A stretch of DNA of 64,000 bases from G963663495 sp963663495 (GTDB lineage: Bacteria > Bacteroidota > Rhodothermia > Rhodothermales > Bin80): positions 5,855,515 through 5,919,514 of the forward strand of contig OY760427.1 of assembly GCA_963663495.1 (NCBI GenBank). Direction: 5' to 3'. Made by a program: the position numbers and the translations under genes. The notes under the pieces were generated by a model, which was not told the origin of the DNA, searched no databases, and saw only the letters and a list, made by a program, of their open reading frames with translations. Positions 55,115 through 64,000 of this stretch are shown here, in pieces. Positions within the stretch are counted from its first letter, which is position 1. Each line of letters begins with the position of its first letter.

Positions 55115-56182
55115 ATGCCTTCAGATGATCTTTCGGAGCTTGATCAGATGCTTCGCGACGCGGGTCAATCCGGTCGGTCGCTGCGATATTTTCTCCTGCG
55201 ACAATGCACCGAGCTTGCACAACGCCTGACATGCAGTCTGGAGTCGGATGTGCAACAAGAGGAGTCGGCCAGCCCGGGTGTGAATGCGGTTCCATCATCC
55301 CCTACGGACGGCAAGACGCAAACAGAGGAGTCGTCCCGTGTTCTGGAGGCGAAGGAGGCCTCGTTACAAGGTGGTGGTGGTCAGGATAATGCCTATTTGC
55401 GCGAGGTGCGCAACCAGGCCTTGGAGGTCTTTGAGGGTCGGCACATAGGCGGGGAAGATTACGTGGCTCTGTGGATGGATGCCACATCGGTGTACGGTCG
55501 TTCATTGTTGCTTTGCATGGCCGTTACCGCAGAGGGGTATCGGCATATGCTGGGATTTACAGAGTCCACGGTGCAGGATACCGGGGCGGTGCGGCAGCTG
55601 CTACAAGGGTTGTGCGAGCGCGGTTTGTGTGTGGATCGGGGCCTGCTTTGCATCACATCTGGACAGGCGGGGCTAACACGAGTTCTTGGTCAGAGCTTGG
55701 GCATGCATGTATGCCTGCAGCATTGCCAGATGGCCAAGCGCGAGCGTGTAGTCAGCTATCTTGCCGATGAGGATCAACGCCGTGTAAAGGGCGCCATCTC
55801 GCGTGCTTATCAATTACCGGACCGACAGGAGGCCCACAGTTCCCTGATGCGGATCCATGCCGAGTTACAACGGTGCAACCGATCTGCGGCGCAATGGCTG
55901 CTGCAGGATCTGGACCGGACACTGACGCTGCATGGTACGGGCTTGTACGAGATGCTGAGTCCGAGTCTTAGGAGCACCCGTTGTTTGATGCATACCTCGC
56001 ACAGGCTGGTCAAGCAGTTGCGCGGCCTTCGTCACTGGTATCCGCCACAGGAGCGACGGGCGCAGTTGGCGCTGTTGCTGTTGGAGATGGAATCACGCAT
56101 GCGCAGACTGGAGCATGCGTCGAAGTTATTACCGATGCGGTCGGCATTGTTTGCTGATGAGGTGTCCGAGCAGCAGGCATGA
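55115..56182 (+). CDS. Transposase-like protein with lost catalytic residues
   Basis: 355 residues. From residue ~110 it aligns along its length with the IS256 transposase at 60.1-61.4 kb (YVALWMDATSVYGRSLLLCM with YVTLLIDGKYLQECQIVLCM; GLCVDRGLLCITSGQAGLTR with GLCYDQGLLCVVDGAKGLYK). The first Asp is kept, but the second (VVDG) is Ser (ITSG), the Glu of NIIENVNG is Met in RCLMHTSH, and the C/H pair of RCTWHKREN is changed to HCQMAKRER. The N-terminus has its own Ser/Glu-rich region. The frame is fully open, arguing for selection as a DNA-binding partner, regulator or target-immunity factor. Function is inference. Confidence 0.75.
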   Translation: MPSDDLSELDQMLRDAGQSGRSLRYFLLRQCTELAQRLTCSLESDVQQEESASPGVNAVPSSPTDGKTQTEESSRVLEAKEASLQGGGGQDNAYLREVRNQALEVFEGRHIGGEDYVALWMDATSVYGRSLLLCMAVTAEGYRHMLGFTESTVQDTGAVRQLLQGLCERGLCVDRGLLCITSGQAGLTRVLGQSLGMHVCLQHCQMAKRERVVSYLADEDQRRVKGAISRAYQLPDRQEAHSSLMRIHAELQRCNRSAAQWLLQDLDRTLTLHGTGLYEMLSPSLRSTRCLMHTSHRLVKQLRGLRHWYPPQERRAQLALLLLEMESRMRRLEHASKLLPMRSALFADEVSEQQA

Positions 56183-56349
56183 GAGATACGAATACCGAAC
56201 GGGAGGGGCTTTTACAGCAGCGAGGGTACTTCAACACTCTTCCCCTGGTACACAAAAGCGCTGCCTTCCCGATTTTCTGCCTGGAATCACCCGCAAACGG
56301 GCTGTAGAGTACTTTTAGAGCGCGCAGTACGTCTCCGGACGGGTGATTA
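56183..56349. other. Spacer between the inactive transposase gene and the repeats
   Basis: Short non-coding stretch already related to the repeat consensus (TACACAAAAGCG, CCGATTTTCTGCCTGGAATCACCC). Confidence 0.5.
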
Positions 56350-59300
56350 TGCGGATAAGACCGCGGGAGTGGCAACGGGGAGCGCCTCCATTGGGCCAAA
56401 AAGGGGCTCGTGCAGGCTGTTTTTGGTCCAACAGCTGGCTTTTCGCCGCACAGCGGCCCGTGGAACCTCAATAAACGCTCTCGCAGGCCCGGTTTCCTGC
56501 TGCGGCCGGACACACCCGGTGTGCAGATCAGGCTTCAAGTACACAAAAAACGCGGATATCCCCGTTTTTCTGCCCGGAATCACCCGTAAACGGCCTGCCG
56601 AGCGCCTTTCAGAGCGCGCAATACGTCTCTGGACGGGTAATTATGCGGATAAGACCACGGGAGCGGCAACGGAGAGCGCCTCCGTTGGGCCAAAAAGGGG
56701 CTCGTGCAGGCTGTTTTTGGTCCAACAGCTGGCTTTTCGCCGCACAGCGGCCCGTGGAACCTCAATAAACGCTCTCGCAGGCCCGGTTTCCTGCTGCGGC
56801 CGGACACACCCGGTATGCAGATCAGGCTTCAAGTGCACAACAAACACGGATATCCCCGTTCCGGAATCACCGGTAAACGGCCTGCCGAGCGCCTTACAGA
56901 GCGCGCAATACGTCTCTGAACGGGTAATTATGCGGATAAGACCACGGGAGCGGCAACGGAGAGCGCCTCCGTTGGGCCAAAAAGGGGCTCGTGCAGGCTG
57001 TTTTTGGTCCAACAGCTGGCTTTTCGCCGCACAGCGGCCCGTAGAACCTCAATAAACGCTCTCGCAGGCCCGGTTTCCTGCTGCGGCCGGACACACCCGG
57101 TGTGCAGATCAGGCTTCAAGTACACAAAAAACGCGGATATCCCCGTTTTTCTGCCCGGAATCACCTGTAAACGGCCTGCCGAGCGTCTTTCAGAGTGCGC
57201 AATACGTCTCTGGACGGGTAATCATGCGGATAAGACCACGGGAGCGGCAACGGAAAGCACCTCCATTGGGCCAAAAAGGCCTTGTGCAGGCCTGTAAGGA
57301 TGCCAATTGCTGTGCACAGAGGGATGACCAAGGCCATCAAGGAAGCAGACTGCCCTGTGTTAAAGAGCTGCCGAGCTGGCTAACAGCACTATTGGAACGC
57401 GTACGATTGATCCAGGCTTGCCAGAACAAGAATGTGGCCGTGCAATACTACTATGAGCACGATATCCGGGCGCACCGTGCCACGGTTGAAAAGATTGGCA
57501 CGTTTTCGGAGCTAATCACACGCATGGCAGGCTACAATGCCTCCAGATCGTACGCTTTAAGCCGCTATAGCGATGCCAGCGCACGCAGAAGGGCTCAACG
57601 AAGCCGTTCGCGTGCAGAAACGCGCCCATATCTGCCACCAAAACGCCGACGACACCATACATCGCGCGTGTAGGTTATTGCGTGCACGGAAAACGGTGCA
57701 TAAAGTATTCAATATTTGTAACCTGCACGGAATGGCATAACACCGCTGTTTTTGTACAAACAGCCGACTTGTTGCCGCACAGCAGCCCGTGGAGTCGCTA
57801 TAACCTCTCTCAAAGGCCCGGTTTCCTGCTGCAGCAGGACCCACCCGGTATGCAGATCCGGCTTCAAGTGCGCAATAAACGCGAATATCCCCGTTTTTCT
57901 GCCCGGAATCACTTGTAAACGGCCTTGCAGAGCACTTTGCAGAGCGTGCAAAACGTCTCCAGACGGGTAACTATGCGGATAATACCGCGGGAGCGGCAAC
58001 AGGAAGCGCCTCCATTGGGCCAAAAGGGCCTCGCACAAGGCCTGTAAGGATGCCAATTGCTGTGCACAGAGGGATGACCAAGGCCATCAAGGAAGCAGAC
58101 TGCCCTGCGTTAAAGAGCTGCCGAGCTGGCTAACAGCACTATTGGAACGCGTACGATTGATCCAGGCTTGCCAGAACAAGAATGTGGCCGTGCAATACTA
58201 CTATGAGCACGATATCCGGGCGCACCGTGCCACGGTTGAAAAGATTGGCACGTTTTCGGAGCTAATCACACGCATGAATGACTCCAGATCGTACGCTTTA
58301 AGCCGCTATAGCGATGCCAGCTATTGGAACGCGCAGGCTACAATGACTCCAGATCGTACGCTTTAAGCCGCTATAGCGATGCCAGCGCACGCAAAAGGGC
58401 TCAACGAAGCCGTTCGCGTGCAGAAACGCGCCCATATCTGCCACCAAAACGCCGACGACACCATACATCGCGCGTGTAGGTTATTGCGTGCACGGAAAAC
58501 GGTGCATAAAGTATTCAATATTTGTAACCTGCACGGAATGGTATAACACCGCTGTTTTTGTACAAACAGCCGACTTTTTGCCGCACAGCAGCCCGTGGAG
58601 CTGCTATAACCTCTCTCAAAGGCCCGGTTTCCTGCTGCGGCCGGACACACCCGGTATGCAAGATCAGGCTTCAAGTGCACAATAAACACGGATATCCCCG
58701 TTCCGGAATCACCGGTAAACGGCCTGCCGAGCGCCTTTCAGAGCGCGCAATACGTCTCTGGACGGGTAATTATGCGGATAAGACCACGGGAGCGGCAACG
58801 GAGAGCGCCTCCATTGGGCCAAAAAGGGGCTCGTGCAGGCTGTTTTTGGTCCAACAGCTGGCTTTTCGCCGCACAGCGGCCCGTGGAACCTCAATAAACG
58901 CTCTCGCAGGCCCGGTTTCCTGCTGCGGCCGGACACACCCGGTGTGCAGATCAGGCTTCAAGTACACAAAAAACGCGGATATCCCCGTTTTTCTGCCCGG
59001 AATCACCGGTAAACGGCCTGCCGAGCGCCTTTCAGAGCGCGCAATACGTCTCTGGACGGGTAATTATGCGGATAAGACCACGGGAGCGGCAACGGAGAGC
59101 GCCTCCATTGGGCCAAAAAGGGGCTCGTGCAGGCTGTTTTTGGTCCAACAGCTGGCTTTTCGCCGCACAGCGGCCCGTGGAACCTCAATAAACACTCTCG
59201 CAGGCCCGGTTTCCTGCTGCGGCCGGACACACCCGGTATGCAGATCAGGCTTCAAGTGCACAAGAAACGCGGATATCCCCGTTTTTCTGCCCGGCATCAC

Positions 59301-59965
59301 CTGCAAACGGCCTGCCGAGCGTCTTTCAGAGTGCGCAATACGTCTCTGGACGGGTAATCATGCGGATAAGACCACGGGAGCGGCAACGGAAAGCACCTCC
59401 ATTGGGCGAAAAAGGCCTTGTGCAGGCCTGTAAGGATGCCAATTGCTGTGCACAGAGGGATGACCAAGGCCATCAAGGAAGCAGACTGCCCTGTGTTAAA
59501 GAGCTGCCGAGCTGGCTAACAGCACTATTGGAACGCGTACGATTGATCCATGCTTGCCAGAACAAGAATGTGGCCGTGCAATACTACTATGAGCACGATA
59601 TCCGGGCGCACCGTGCCACGGTTGAAAAGATTGGCACGTTTTCGGAGCTAATCACACGCATGGCAGGCTACAATGACTCCAGATCGTACGCTTTAAGCCG
59701 CTATAGCGATGCCAGCGCACGCAAAAGGGCTCAACGAAGCCGTTCGCGTGCAGAAACGCGCCCATATCTGCCACCAAAACGCCGACGACACCATACATCG
59801 CGCGTGTAGGTTATTGCGTGCACGGAAAACGGTGCATAAAGTATTCAATATTTGTAACCTGCACGGAATGGCATAACACCGCTGTTTTTGTACAAACAGC
59901 CGACTTGTTGCCGCACAGCAGCCCGTGGAGCTGCTATAACCTCTCTCAAAGGCCCGGTTTCCTGC
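56350..59965. repeat. Eight long tandem units inside the IS256-like element
   Basis: An anchor such as CCAACAGCTGGCTTTTCGCC recurs (sometimes modified to ACAAACAGCCGACTTGTTGCC) at 56428, 56722, 57009, 57757, 58562, 58851, 59145 and 59892. Spacings are 294, 287, 748, 805, 289, 294 and 747 bp. Short units are about 290 bp; long ones contain an extra ~455-bp block (GCCAATTGCTGTGCACAGAG to GCGCGTGTAGG). Open frames of up to 291 residues occur on both strands, many because the short unit is a multiple of 3, so they are weak evidence of coding. The 149-residue frame in the extra block (57224-57673, 59360-59809, 63280-63729 minus) is the best coding candidate (LPSWLTALLERVRLIQACQN). Confidence 0.85.
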
Positions 59966-60083
59966 TGCAGGCATCTACAAAGTCATCCTCGTCGTTGGAA
60001 ATCCTTACTATTGAACCATCTGGGGGCTCTGCATTATGCTACTTGGAGCCCTAATCATCCAACACCCTAACACACCCATCGTT

Positions 60084-61388
60084 ATGCAAGCATGTGAGAC
60101 AACAACCAAGCCCTCAACCAAGGCCAGGAAGCGAGTGAAGCACTTCCGGGATATAATTGATCAAGATCGGGAGACCAAGATGGCACTCTTGCGATGCAGC
60201 GGTAGCATTGAGGAGCTGTTGGCTAAATTGGTCATGGAAGAGGAGGTAGAGTCGCTCTGTGGCAAGCGCTACGCGAGAGACGATGTGCACGACGGACGTT
60301 ACGAGAGATGGGGGACCAATCCGGGTTCAATCAGGATCATGGGGAAACGCCTGAAGATCCGGGTGCAGCGCGTACGGGATAAGAAAGAGGGCAAGGAGCG
60401 TCCTCTGGAGACCTATTGTGAGCTACGCAATGCATCGGTTGAAGAGGAGAACAATCTGACGGAAAACATTCTTCTTGGGATCAGCCAGCGGGATTATCAC
60501 CGTGTGGTCAGCGCGTTTGCGGACAGTTATGGATTGAGCGCTTCCTCGGTCAGTCGCACTTTCAGGAAGAAGAGTGCGGAGGCCCTCAAGAAGTTCGAAG
60601 AACGCGATCTGTCTTCGGAAACCTATGTGACGCTGCTGATAGATGGCAAGTACTTGCAGGAGTGCCAGATCGTGCTGTGTATGGGCATTACGGCAGACGG
60701 AAAGAAGGAGATCTTGGGCATGGTGGAGACGACCACGGAGAATGCGGAGGCGATTGCAGGTTTGTTGGAAGGCCTGATCAATCGCGGCCTGTGCTATGAC
60801 CAGGGCCTGCTGTGCGTTGTGGATGGAGCGAAGGGGCTTTACAAGGCGGTAAAGGATGTCTTCGGCGACTACACGCAGGTGCAGCGTTGTACCTGGCACA
60901 AGCGGGAGAATGTGGTGAGCAAGCTCACGAAAAAGGAGGATGCGCCCAAGGTGCGTCGGAAGATGCAGGAGGCGTATCGTGAAGACACGTACGACGACGC
61001 AAAAGCGGGGCTTGAGACCCTACGGGATGACTTGGAGGAACAAGGGGAGGAAGCGGCCGCACGTAGCCTGGAAGAGGGCATGGAAGAGACGCTGACACTG
61101 CACAGGCTGGGTGTGGCGGATACGGTCGGATGCAGTCTGCTAACCACCAACATCATTGAGAATGTCAACGGCCAGCTGGCTAATCGAACGCGGCGGATCA
61201 GACGTTGGGTAAACTCAGATCAACGTCACCGATGGGTAGCAATGGCTATGCTGGAAACCGAACCCCGATTATGTAAGCTTGGCTGCGCAAAACACCTTCC
61301 GAAGCTCCAAAAAGCCCTGCTAAAATGTGTGCCGAAACCGTATCTTGGGCCCACTCCTAAGCCGGTCTTGAAAAAATGGACCAACTAA
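60084..61388 (+). CDS. IS256-family (mutator-type) transposase, intact
   Basis: About 434 residues from ATG 60084 (the frame opens at 60036). Family signatures are GNIRYERWGTNPG-like YERWGTNPGSI, LLGISQRDYHRV, ADSYGLSASSVSRTFRK, the first Asp in VTLLIDGKYLQEC, the second in LLCVVDGAKGLYKAV, CTWHKRENV, and the Glu in TTNIIENVNGQLANR. The terminal region KPYLGPTPKPVLKKWTN runs to 61388, partly within the inverted repeat. The inverted second copy differs by a Gly to Ser change and ends earlier (TGG to TAG). It is probably the enzyme that moved both copies. Confidence 0.92.
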   Translation: MQACETTTKPSTKARKRVKHFRDIIDQDRETKMALLRCSGSIEELLAKLVMEEEVESLCGKRYARDDVHDGRYERWGTNPGSIRIMGKRLKIRVQRVRDKKEGKERPLETYCELRNASVEEENNLTENILLGISQRDYHRVVSAFADSYGLSASSVSRTFRKKSAEALKKFEERDLSSETYVTLLIDGKYLQECQIVLCMGITADGKKEILGMVETTTENAEAIAGLLEGLINRGLCYDQGLLCVVDGAKGLYKAVKDVFGDYTQVQRCTWHKRENVVSKLTKKEDAPKVRRKMQEAYREDTYDDAKAGLETLRDDLEEQGEEAAARSLEEGMEETLTLHRLGVADTVGCSLLTTNIIENVNGQLANRTRRIRRWVNSDQRHRWVAMAMLETEPRLCKLGCAKHLPKLQKALLKCVPKPYLGPTPKPVLKKWTN

Positions 61389-61406
61389 ATCTGGCACCAT
61401 GCCTGC

Positions 61407-61662
61407 GCTTCAATGAGGCCGAAGCGTTTCCGCTCCGGAGACTTGGTCACGCGATGTTTTAAAGGTTCCGGCTGGGCACCGCTTCAATGAGGCCGAAGCG
61501 TTTCCGCTCCGGAGACAATACAAAAACGAACACGTATGCACGCGTTGCCAGTACGCTTCAATGAGGCCGAAGCGTTTCCGCTCCGGAGACACGTCCGGGC
61601 GCTTCGTCGCTTTGTCGCAGAGCGCAGCTTCAATGAGGCCGAAGCGTTTCCGCTCCGGAGAC
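61407..61662 (-). CRISPR. CRISPR array, displaced part, 4 repeats
   Basis: Repeats at 61407, 61481, 61555 and 61627 are identical to the main array. The element at 55019-61403 separates them from it; together 37 repeats are visible. After the last one the spacer is cut at 61685 by the second element, so the array (and probably its leader and cas genes) continues to the right of the window. Confidence 0.95.
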
Positions 61663-61709
61663 CGGTGACAGCTTTGAACCGCTTTGGCATGGTGCCAGAT
61701 TTAGTTGGT

Positions 61710-63005
61710 CTATTTTTTCAAGACCGGCTTAGGAGTGGGCCCAAGATACGGTTTCGGCACACATTTTAGCAGGGCTTTTTGGAGCTTCGGAAGGTGTTTT
61801 GCGCAGCCAAGCTTACATAATCGGGGTTCGGTTTCCAGCATAGCCATTGCTACCCATCGGTGACGTTGATCTGAGTTTACCCAACGTCTGATCCGCCGCG
61901 TTCGATTAGCCAGCTGGCCGTTGACATTCTCAATGATGTTGGTGGTTAGCAGACTGCATCCGACCGTATCCGCCACACCCAGCCTGTGCAGTGTCAGCGT
62001 CTCTTCCATGCCCTCTTCCAGGCTACGTGCGGCCGCTTCCTCCCCTTGTTCCTCCAAGTCATCCCGTAGGGTCTCAAGCCCCGCTTTTGCGTCGTCGTAC
62101 GTGTCTTCACGATACGCCTCCTGCATCTTCCGACGCACCTTGGGCGCATCCTCCTTTTTCGTGAGCTTGCTCACCACATTCTCCCGCTTGTGCCAGGTAC
62201 AACGCTGCACCTGCGTGTAGTCGCCGAAGACATCCTTTACCGCCTTGTACAGCCCCTTCGCTCCATCCACAACGCACAGCAGGCCCTGGTCATAGCACAG
62301 GCCGCGATTGATCAGGCTTTCCAACAAACCTGCAATCGCCTCCGCATTCTCCGTGGTCGTCTCCACCATGCCCAAGATCTCCTTCTTTCCGTCTGCCGTA
62401 ATGCCCATACACAGCACGATCTGGCACTCCTGCAAGTACTTGCCATCTATCAGCAGCGTCACATAGGTTTCCGAAGACAGATCGCGTTCTTCGAACTTCT
62501 TGAGGGCCTCCGCACTCTTCTTCCTGAAAGTGCGACTGACCGAGGAAGCGCTCAATCCATAACTGTCCGCAAACGCGCTGACCACACGGTGATAATCCCG
62601 CTGGCTGATCCCAAGAAGAATGTTTTCCGTCAGATTGTTCTCCTCTTCAACCGATGCATTGCGTAGCTCACAATAGGTCTCCAGAGGACGCTCCTTGCCC
62701 TCTTTCTTATCCCGTACGCGCTGCACCCGGATCTTCAGGCGTTTCCCCATGATCCTGATTGAACCCGGATTGGTCCCCCATCTCTCGTAACGTCCGTCGT
62801 GCACATCGTCTCTCGCGTAGCGCTTGCCACAGAGCGACTCTACCTCCTCTTCCATGACCAATTTAGCCAACAGCTCCTCAATGCTACCGCTGCATCGCAA
62901 GAGTGCCATCTTGGTCTCCCGATCTTGATCAATTATATCCCGGAAGTGCTTCACTCGCTTCCTGGCCTTGGTTGAGGGCTTGGTTGTTGTCTCACATGCT
63001 TGCAT
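61710..63005 (-). CDS. IS256-family transposase, second copy
   Basis: Nearly identical to the gene at 60084-61388: ESLINRG replaces EGLINRG, and a TAG truncates the last three residues. All three catalytic residues are present. ATG 63005 matches the start chosen for the first copy; the frame is open to 63053. The high identity shows that the two insertions are recent. Confidence 0.9.
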   Translation of the reverse strand: MQACETTTKPSTKARKRVKHFRDIIDQDRETKMALLRCSGSIEELLAKLVMEEEVESLCGKRYARDDVHDGRYERWGTNPGSIRIMGKRLKIRVQRVRDKKEGKERPLETYCELRNASVEEENNLTENILLGISQRDYHRVVSAFADSYGLSASSVSRTFRKKSAEALKKFEERDLSSETYVTLLIDGKYLQECQIVLCMGITADGKKEILGMVETTTENAEAIAGLLESLINRGLCYDQGLLCVVDGAKGLYKAVKDVFGDYTQVQRCTWHKRENVVSKLTKKEDAPKVRRKMQEAYREDTYDDAKAGLETLRDDLEEQGEEAAARSLEEGMEETLTLHRLGVADTVGCSLLTTNIIENVNGQLANRTRRIRRWVNSDQRHRWVAMAMLETEPRLCKLGCAKHLPKLQKALLKCVPKPYLGPTPKPVLKK

Positions 63006-63075
63006 AACGATGGGTGTGTTAGGGTGTTGGATGATTAGGGCTCCAAGTAGCATAATGCAGAGCCCCCAGATGGTT

Positions 63076-64000
63076 CAATAGTAAGGATTTCCAACGACGA
63101 GGATGACTTTGTTGATGCCTGCGGCAGGAAACCGGGCCTTTGAGAGAGGTTATAGCAGCTCCACGGGCTGCTGTGCGGCAACAAGTCGGCTGTTTGTACA
63201 AAAACAGCGGTGTTATGCCATTCCGTGCAGGTTACAAATATTGAATACTTTATGCACCGTTTTCCGTGCACGCAATAACCTACACGCGCGATGTATGGTG
63301 TCGTCGGCGTTTTGGTGGCAGATATGGGCGCGTTTCTGCACGCGAACGGCTTCGTTGAGCCCTTTTGCGTGCGCTGGCATCGCTATAGCGGCTTAAAGCG
63401 TACGATCTGGAGTCATTGTAGCCTGCCATGCGTGTGATTAGCTCCGAAAACGTGCCAATCTTTTCAACCGTGGCACGGTGCGCCCGGATATCGTGCTCAT
63501 AGTAGTATTGCACGGCCACATTCTTGTTCTGGCAAGCATGGATCAATCGTACGCGTTCCAATAGTGCTGTTAGCCAGCTCGGCAGCTCTTTAACACAGGG
63601 CAGTCTGCTTCCTTGATGGCCTTGGTCATCCCTCTGTGCACAGCAATTGGCATCCTTACAGGCCTGCACAAGGCCTTTTTCGCCCAATGGAGGTGCTTTC
63701 CGTTGCCGCTCCCGTGGTCTTATCCGCATGATTACCCGTCCAGAGACGTATTGCGCACTCTGAAAGACGCTCGGCAGGCCGTTTGCAGGTGATGCCGGGC
63801 AGAAAAACGGGGATATCCGCGTTTCTTGTGCACTTGAAGCCTGATCTGCATACCGGGTGTGTCCGGCCGCAGCAGGAAACCGGGCCTGCGAGAGTGTTTA
63901 TTGAGGTTCCACGGGCCGCTGTGCGGCGAAAAGCCAGCTGTTGGACCAAAAACAGCCTGCACGAGCCCCTTTTTGGCCCAATGGAGGCGCTCTCCGTTGC
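63076..64000. repeat. Long repeats of the second element (partial)
   Basis: The reverse complement of 59360-59965 followed by the start of a short unit, including the 149-codon frame at 63280-63729 (minus) with the same sequence as 59360-59809. It is cut by the window end. Confidence 0.85.

Larger units (their letters stand above)
55019..61403 (+). mobile_element. 6385-bp IS256-like element inside the CRISPR array
   Basis: Perfect 23-bp inverted ends beginning GGCATGGTGCCAGATTTAGT (55019-55041, 61381-61403) and an 8-bp target duplication, as in the IS256 family. The cargo is a catalytically altered transposase-like gene at the left, about 3.6 kb of long repeats in the middle, and an intact transposase at the right. 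Typical IS256 elements are 1.3-1.5 kb with one gene. A second, inverted copy starts at 61686. Confidence 0.9.
61686..64000 (-). mobile_element. Second IS256-like element, inverted, runs off the window
   Basis: It begins with the same 23-bp end (GGCATGGTGCCAGATTTAGT at 61686). The order is the mirror image of the first copy: transposase, then the long repeats. The 8 bases before it are ACCGCTTT (61678-61685), which should recur at the far end outside the window. Confidence 0.88.

Noticed and set aside
56369..57055. 228- and 291-codon frames across the long repeats
   Set aside because: The unit length of 294 bp is a multiple of three, so open frames persist through repeats on both strands; no coding signature or homology is visible.

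Overview
The window looks like a chromosome segment of a Bacteroidota/Rhodothermota-type bacterium. The support is a type IX secretion plug-family protein (DUF5103), a secreted protein with a C-terminal sorting-like domain, a TonB-dependent receptor followed by a DUF4249 lipoprotein, and a DUF5117-type zinc protease. Core genes are the end of ppk1, gap and pgk (in-frame fused, gap broken), a TIGR04283-type glycosyltransferase, dnaE with a 150-residue mini-intein, arsC, a class-I glutamine amidotransferase and an SpmA/SpmB pair. No rRNA or tRNA genes were recognised.

Layout: 1-7 kb holds the ppk1 end, decayed small genes and an IS1634-family element nested inside an older IS1182-like element. 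7-22 kb is a defence/accessory island: a beta-class DNA methyltransferase, a nuclease-methyltransferase (type IIG-like), a truncated metal-type ABC exporter operon with a DUF3299 protein, a tightly overlapping three-gene cassette of unknown function, and a 1647-residue type ISP restriction enzyme carrying a 25-bp poly-G tract in its coding sequence. The last 390 bp of the type ISP locus are duplicated 5.6 kb away. 22-27 kb holds glycolytic genes, with gap split by a 1457-bp tnpB element. 27-37 kb holds IS4, IS1634 and IS66 debris around a TonB/DUF4249 pair. 37-52 kb is mostly housekeeping and secretion genes, including a second copy of the tnpB element inserted at the start codon of the DUF5103 gene. 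52.6-61.7 kb is a CRISPR array (37 repeats of 36 bp, no cas genes in the window) broken by a 6385-bp IS256-like element with a perfect 8-bp target duplication; a second, inverted copy enters the same array and runs off the window.

The most unusual structures are: (1) the 6.4-kb IS256-like element with a live transposase, a second transposase-like protein that has lost two of three catalytic residues, and about 3.6 kb of long repeats between them; (2) tnpB genes carried in elements with terminal inverted repeats and 8-bp target duplications, next to a 171-bp MITE of the same family; (3) a possible phase-variable type ISP enzyme; (4) an overlapping three-gene cassette that starts with a DUF3467-like protein; (5) a GAPDH-PGK fusion broken by a nonsense codon and the tnpB element. 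Mobile elements, rather than host pathways, explain most of the structure here.
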